Positions 62,553 through 64,000 of a stretch of 64,000 bases of DNA are shown here, piece after piece. The notes under the pieces are model-generated. The model searched no databases and had not been told where the DNA came from. It was given only the letters and a program-made list of their open reading frames with translations. Each line of letters begins with the position of its first letter. Within the stretch, counting starts at the first letter, position 1. The position numbers and the translations under genes are program-made. Source of the stretch: Candidatus Solibacter sp. (GTDB taxonomy: Bacteria > Acidobacteriota > Terriglobia > Bryobacterales > Bryobacteraceae); the NCBI GenBank assembly GCA_013822245.1, contig PNKE01000026.1, positions 53,071 to 117,070 on the forward strand, given 5' to 3'.

Positions 62553-64000
62553 TTACTGGCCGCTCACCGTGAGCGTGTCGAAGTCGAGCACGCGGCGCAG
62601 ATTCCCGTGGCGCATTTCCAGCTTCCGGCTTCCGCGCTCGGCCTGGAGGAACGGGCCGTCGAACAGTTTCCAGGAGGAAAAGTCGCGTGGCGCGCCGTAG
62701 GTGCAGTTCATTTCGGCGCCGCGCAGTGTGCGGAAGCGGACCGTGGGCGTGGGATCGAGTTTGAATTCGAGCGGAAGGCGAGTCACGGCGGCGCGAAAGG
62801 CCTCCAGCGAGTTGAAGTCGCGGAGCGAGGCGGCCTGCACGATGGCGCCGTTCTTCAGGTGGGGGCTGAACAGGCGCTTGCCGCCGCCCTGGATGGGTTT
62901 CCAGGAGTAGGGCGCCAGCGGGCGGTAGGCGATCCAGGTGTCGCCGCCGCGGGCGAAGATCCAGCCGGAGGGGTCCTCGATGATCGTCGACAGGTCCTTC
63001 GAGAAGAAGCCGTTGATGTGCGGGAAGCGGGCGCCGGGTGCGATGTCGTAGAGCGCGATGACGGTGTCGCGGTCCTGGAAGAGCTGCTCGAAGGGCGAAC
63101 CGCCCAGGAGTTTATCCGGCGAGTCATAGGACTTCTTCGAGCGGTAGACGACCTCGGTCGCCGAGTCGGGCGGGAACGTGAAGTAGGCCTGAAGTTCGAG
63201 CAGGCCGGAGTAGGGATGGAGAGTGAAAAGGGTGTTGTGGACGCCGCGCGGATCGGCCACACGCCAGGTGACGTCCCAGGAGTGCTGCTGGACGGGTTGG
63301 AGGAGACCGCCCTGGTCGGATCCGACAACGTAGTCGTGGCGCAGGTAGGTGGTCTTGTATACATCGCCGTTGAGTTCATCGTGGAAGCGCCAGCGGTGGC
63401 GTGTGCGTTTGGTTTCCTTATGGAGCACGCCGTCGGGACGGTCGGTGGCGATGCGTCGCAGAATTTCGGGCGGCTGGTAGGAGGACGCGAGCGAGTAATA
63501 GAGCGCGTATCCGCCATAGCCAGGAGTGGGATAGCCGAGGCCGAACAGCAGCCAGCCGAAATCGGAGCTGACGCCAGCCCATTTCTCGACCACCTGGCGG
63601 TCGTCGGTGCGGGCGTGGGCGCCGGCGTAGATGCCGTCGATCTGTTCGGCGGCGTAGTCGGCAATGATGTAGTCGAGCATCATCCGGGCCTTCTGGCGCA
63701 TGCGCGGATCGTCCGACCATTCGGCGAGGTAGGACATGGGCAGCAGGAAGACGCCGATGTAGTGGGTGCAATCGTACTCGCCCTGGCCGCGGCGGGTGGT
63801 CATGTCGACCCACCAGTTGATCCACTCCTCGCTTTCCTTGAAGTTCGCGGCGGAGGACTTGCCGTTGAACCAGGCTTCGCCGGGCTGATCGGGCCACATC
63901 TGGGCCATGAGGTAGAGGCTGGTGTAGTAGAGCAGCCAGTGGTTTTCGGTATCGCCGCGGAAGGGCATGTAGGTGCGCCAGGCGTCACGCAGCGCCTGCC
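62553..64000 (-). CDS. C-terminal part of a large alpha/alpha-barrel-like protein, 5' end beyond the window
   Basis: The reverse-strand frame is open to the last base, and codons before the Met at 63968 read in frame (QALRDAWRTY), so the gene is truncated by the window edge. At least 480 residues are visible. The N-terminal part is helical and aromatic-rich (ENHWLLYYTSLYLMAQMWPD), like an (alpha/alpha)6 polysaccharide-lyase or heparinase-type barrel; the C-terminal ~280 residues are beta-rich. The substrate is unknown. It could be an exported polysaccharide-degrading enzyme. Confidence 0.65.
   Translation of the reverse strand, partial: QALRDAWRTYMPFRGDTENHWLLYYTSLYLMAQMWPDQPGEAWFNGKSSAANFKESEEWINWWVDMTTRRGQGEYDCTHYIGVFLLPMSYLAEWSDDPRMRQKARMMLDYIIADYAAEQIDGIYAGAHARTDDRQVVEKWAGVSSDFGWLLFGLGYPTPGYGGYALYYSLASSYQPPEILRRIATDRPDGVLHKETKRTRHRWRFHDELNGDVYKTTYLRHDYVVGSDQGGLLQPVQQHSWDVTWRVADPRGVHNTLFTLHPYSGLLELQAYFTFPPDSATEVVYRSKKSYDSPDKLLGGSPFEQLFQDRDTVIALYDIAPGARFPHINGFFSKDLSTIIEDPSGWIFARGGDTWIAYRPLAPYSWKPIQGGGKRLFSPHLKNGAIVQAASLRDFNSLEAFRAAVTRLPLEFKLDPTPTVRFRTLRGAEMNCTYGAPRDFSSWKLFDGPFLQAERGSRKLEMRHGNLRRVLDFDTLTVSGQ

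Overview
This 64 kb GC-rich window looks chromosomal and comes from a Gram-negative bacterium, most likely an Acidobacteriota of the Bryobacterales/Solibacter type. This is inferred from gene content, not from an rRNA. The pointers are a fused 3-dehydroquinate dehydratase/shikimate dehydrogenase, an ADOP-type orphan FtsX permease, a full Tol-Pal set, UPF0182 and PGPGW membrane proteins, and dense GC-rich coding with many ATGA start/stop overlaps. No rRNA, tRNA, CRISPR array, insertion sequence or prophage was seen.

Layout. 0-8.4 kb: a truncated protein with a degenerate GGDEF-like C-terminus, a single-domain response regulator, a UPF0182 membrane protein, a Tat-exported glycosidase-like protein and recN. 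8.4-17.6 kb: a forward operon tolQ-tolR-tolA-tolB-pal-cpoB, followed by a catalytically degenerate deoC homologue, fused aroDE, a 71-aa protein and an amidase. 17.6-26.7 kb: a GGDEF-EVL protein, then an efflux/regulatory operon (adaptor, ATPase, small protein, NtrC-type regulator, histidine kinase) behind a strong sigma-54-like -24/-12 site, then the ADOP permease. 26.7-31.9 kb, reverse strand: Gfo/Idh oxidoreductase, cupin and MFS transporter, then mutL. 31.9-40.1 kb, reverse strand: three successive HlyD-type adaptors, one MacB-type permease and a TolC-like channel, with no ATPase.

40.1-45.2 kb: after a divergent intergenic region with a G-quadruplex-like array and strong hairpins comes the conserved block rpmH-rnpA-yidD-yidC-jag-mnmE; rpmH is only 55 aa long. 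45.2-52.2 kb: nusB and ribH (reverse), lepA, a small membrane protein, a VWA protein whose two ends overlap opposite-strand genes, selB and a TPR protein. 52.2-64 kb: an MrfA-like helicase, a PilZ protein, a PGPGW protein, uvrA, an unknown conserved protein, a CPBP protease, mtnA, an unknown protein, and a truncated alpha/alpha-barrel-like gene running off the right edge.

Functional themes are envelope integrity (Tol-Pal, YidC, TolC), tripartite efflux, DNA repair (RecN, MutL, MrfA-like helicase, UvrA), c-di-GMP signalling (GGDEF-EVL, PilZ) and translation/RNA modification (L34, RNase P, MnmE, LepA, SelB). The most unusual points are the complementary split of ABC-efflux parts between two clusters, the apparent sigma-54 autoregulatory loop, the very large low-complexity insertions in two adaptors, and the G4/hairpin intergenic region before rpmH.
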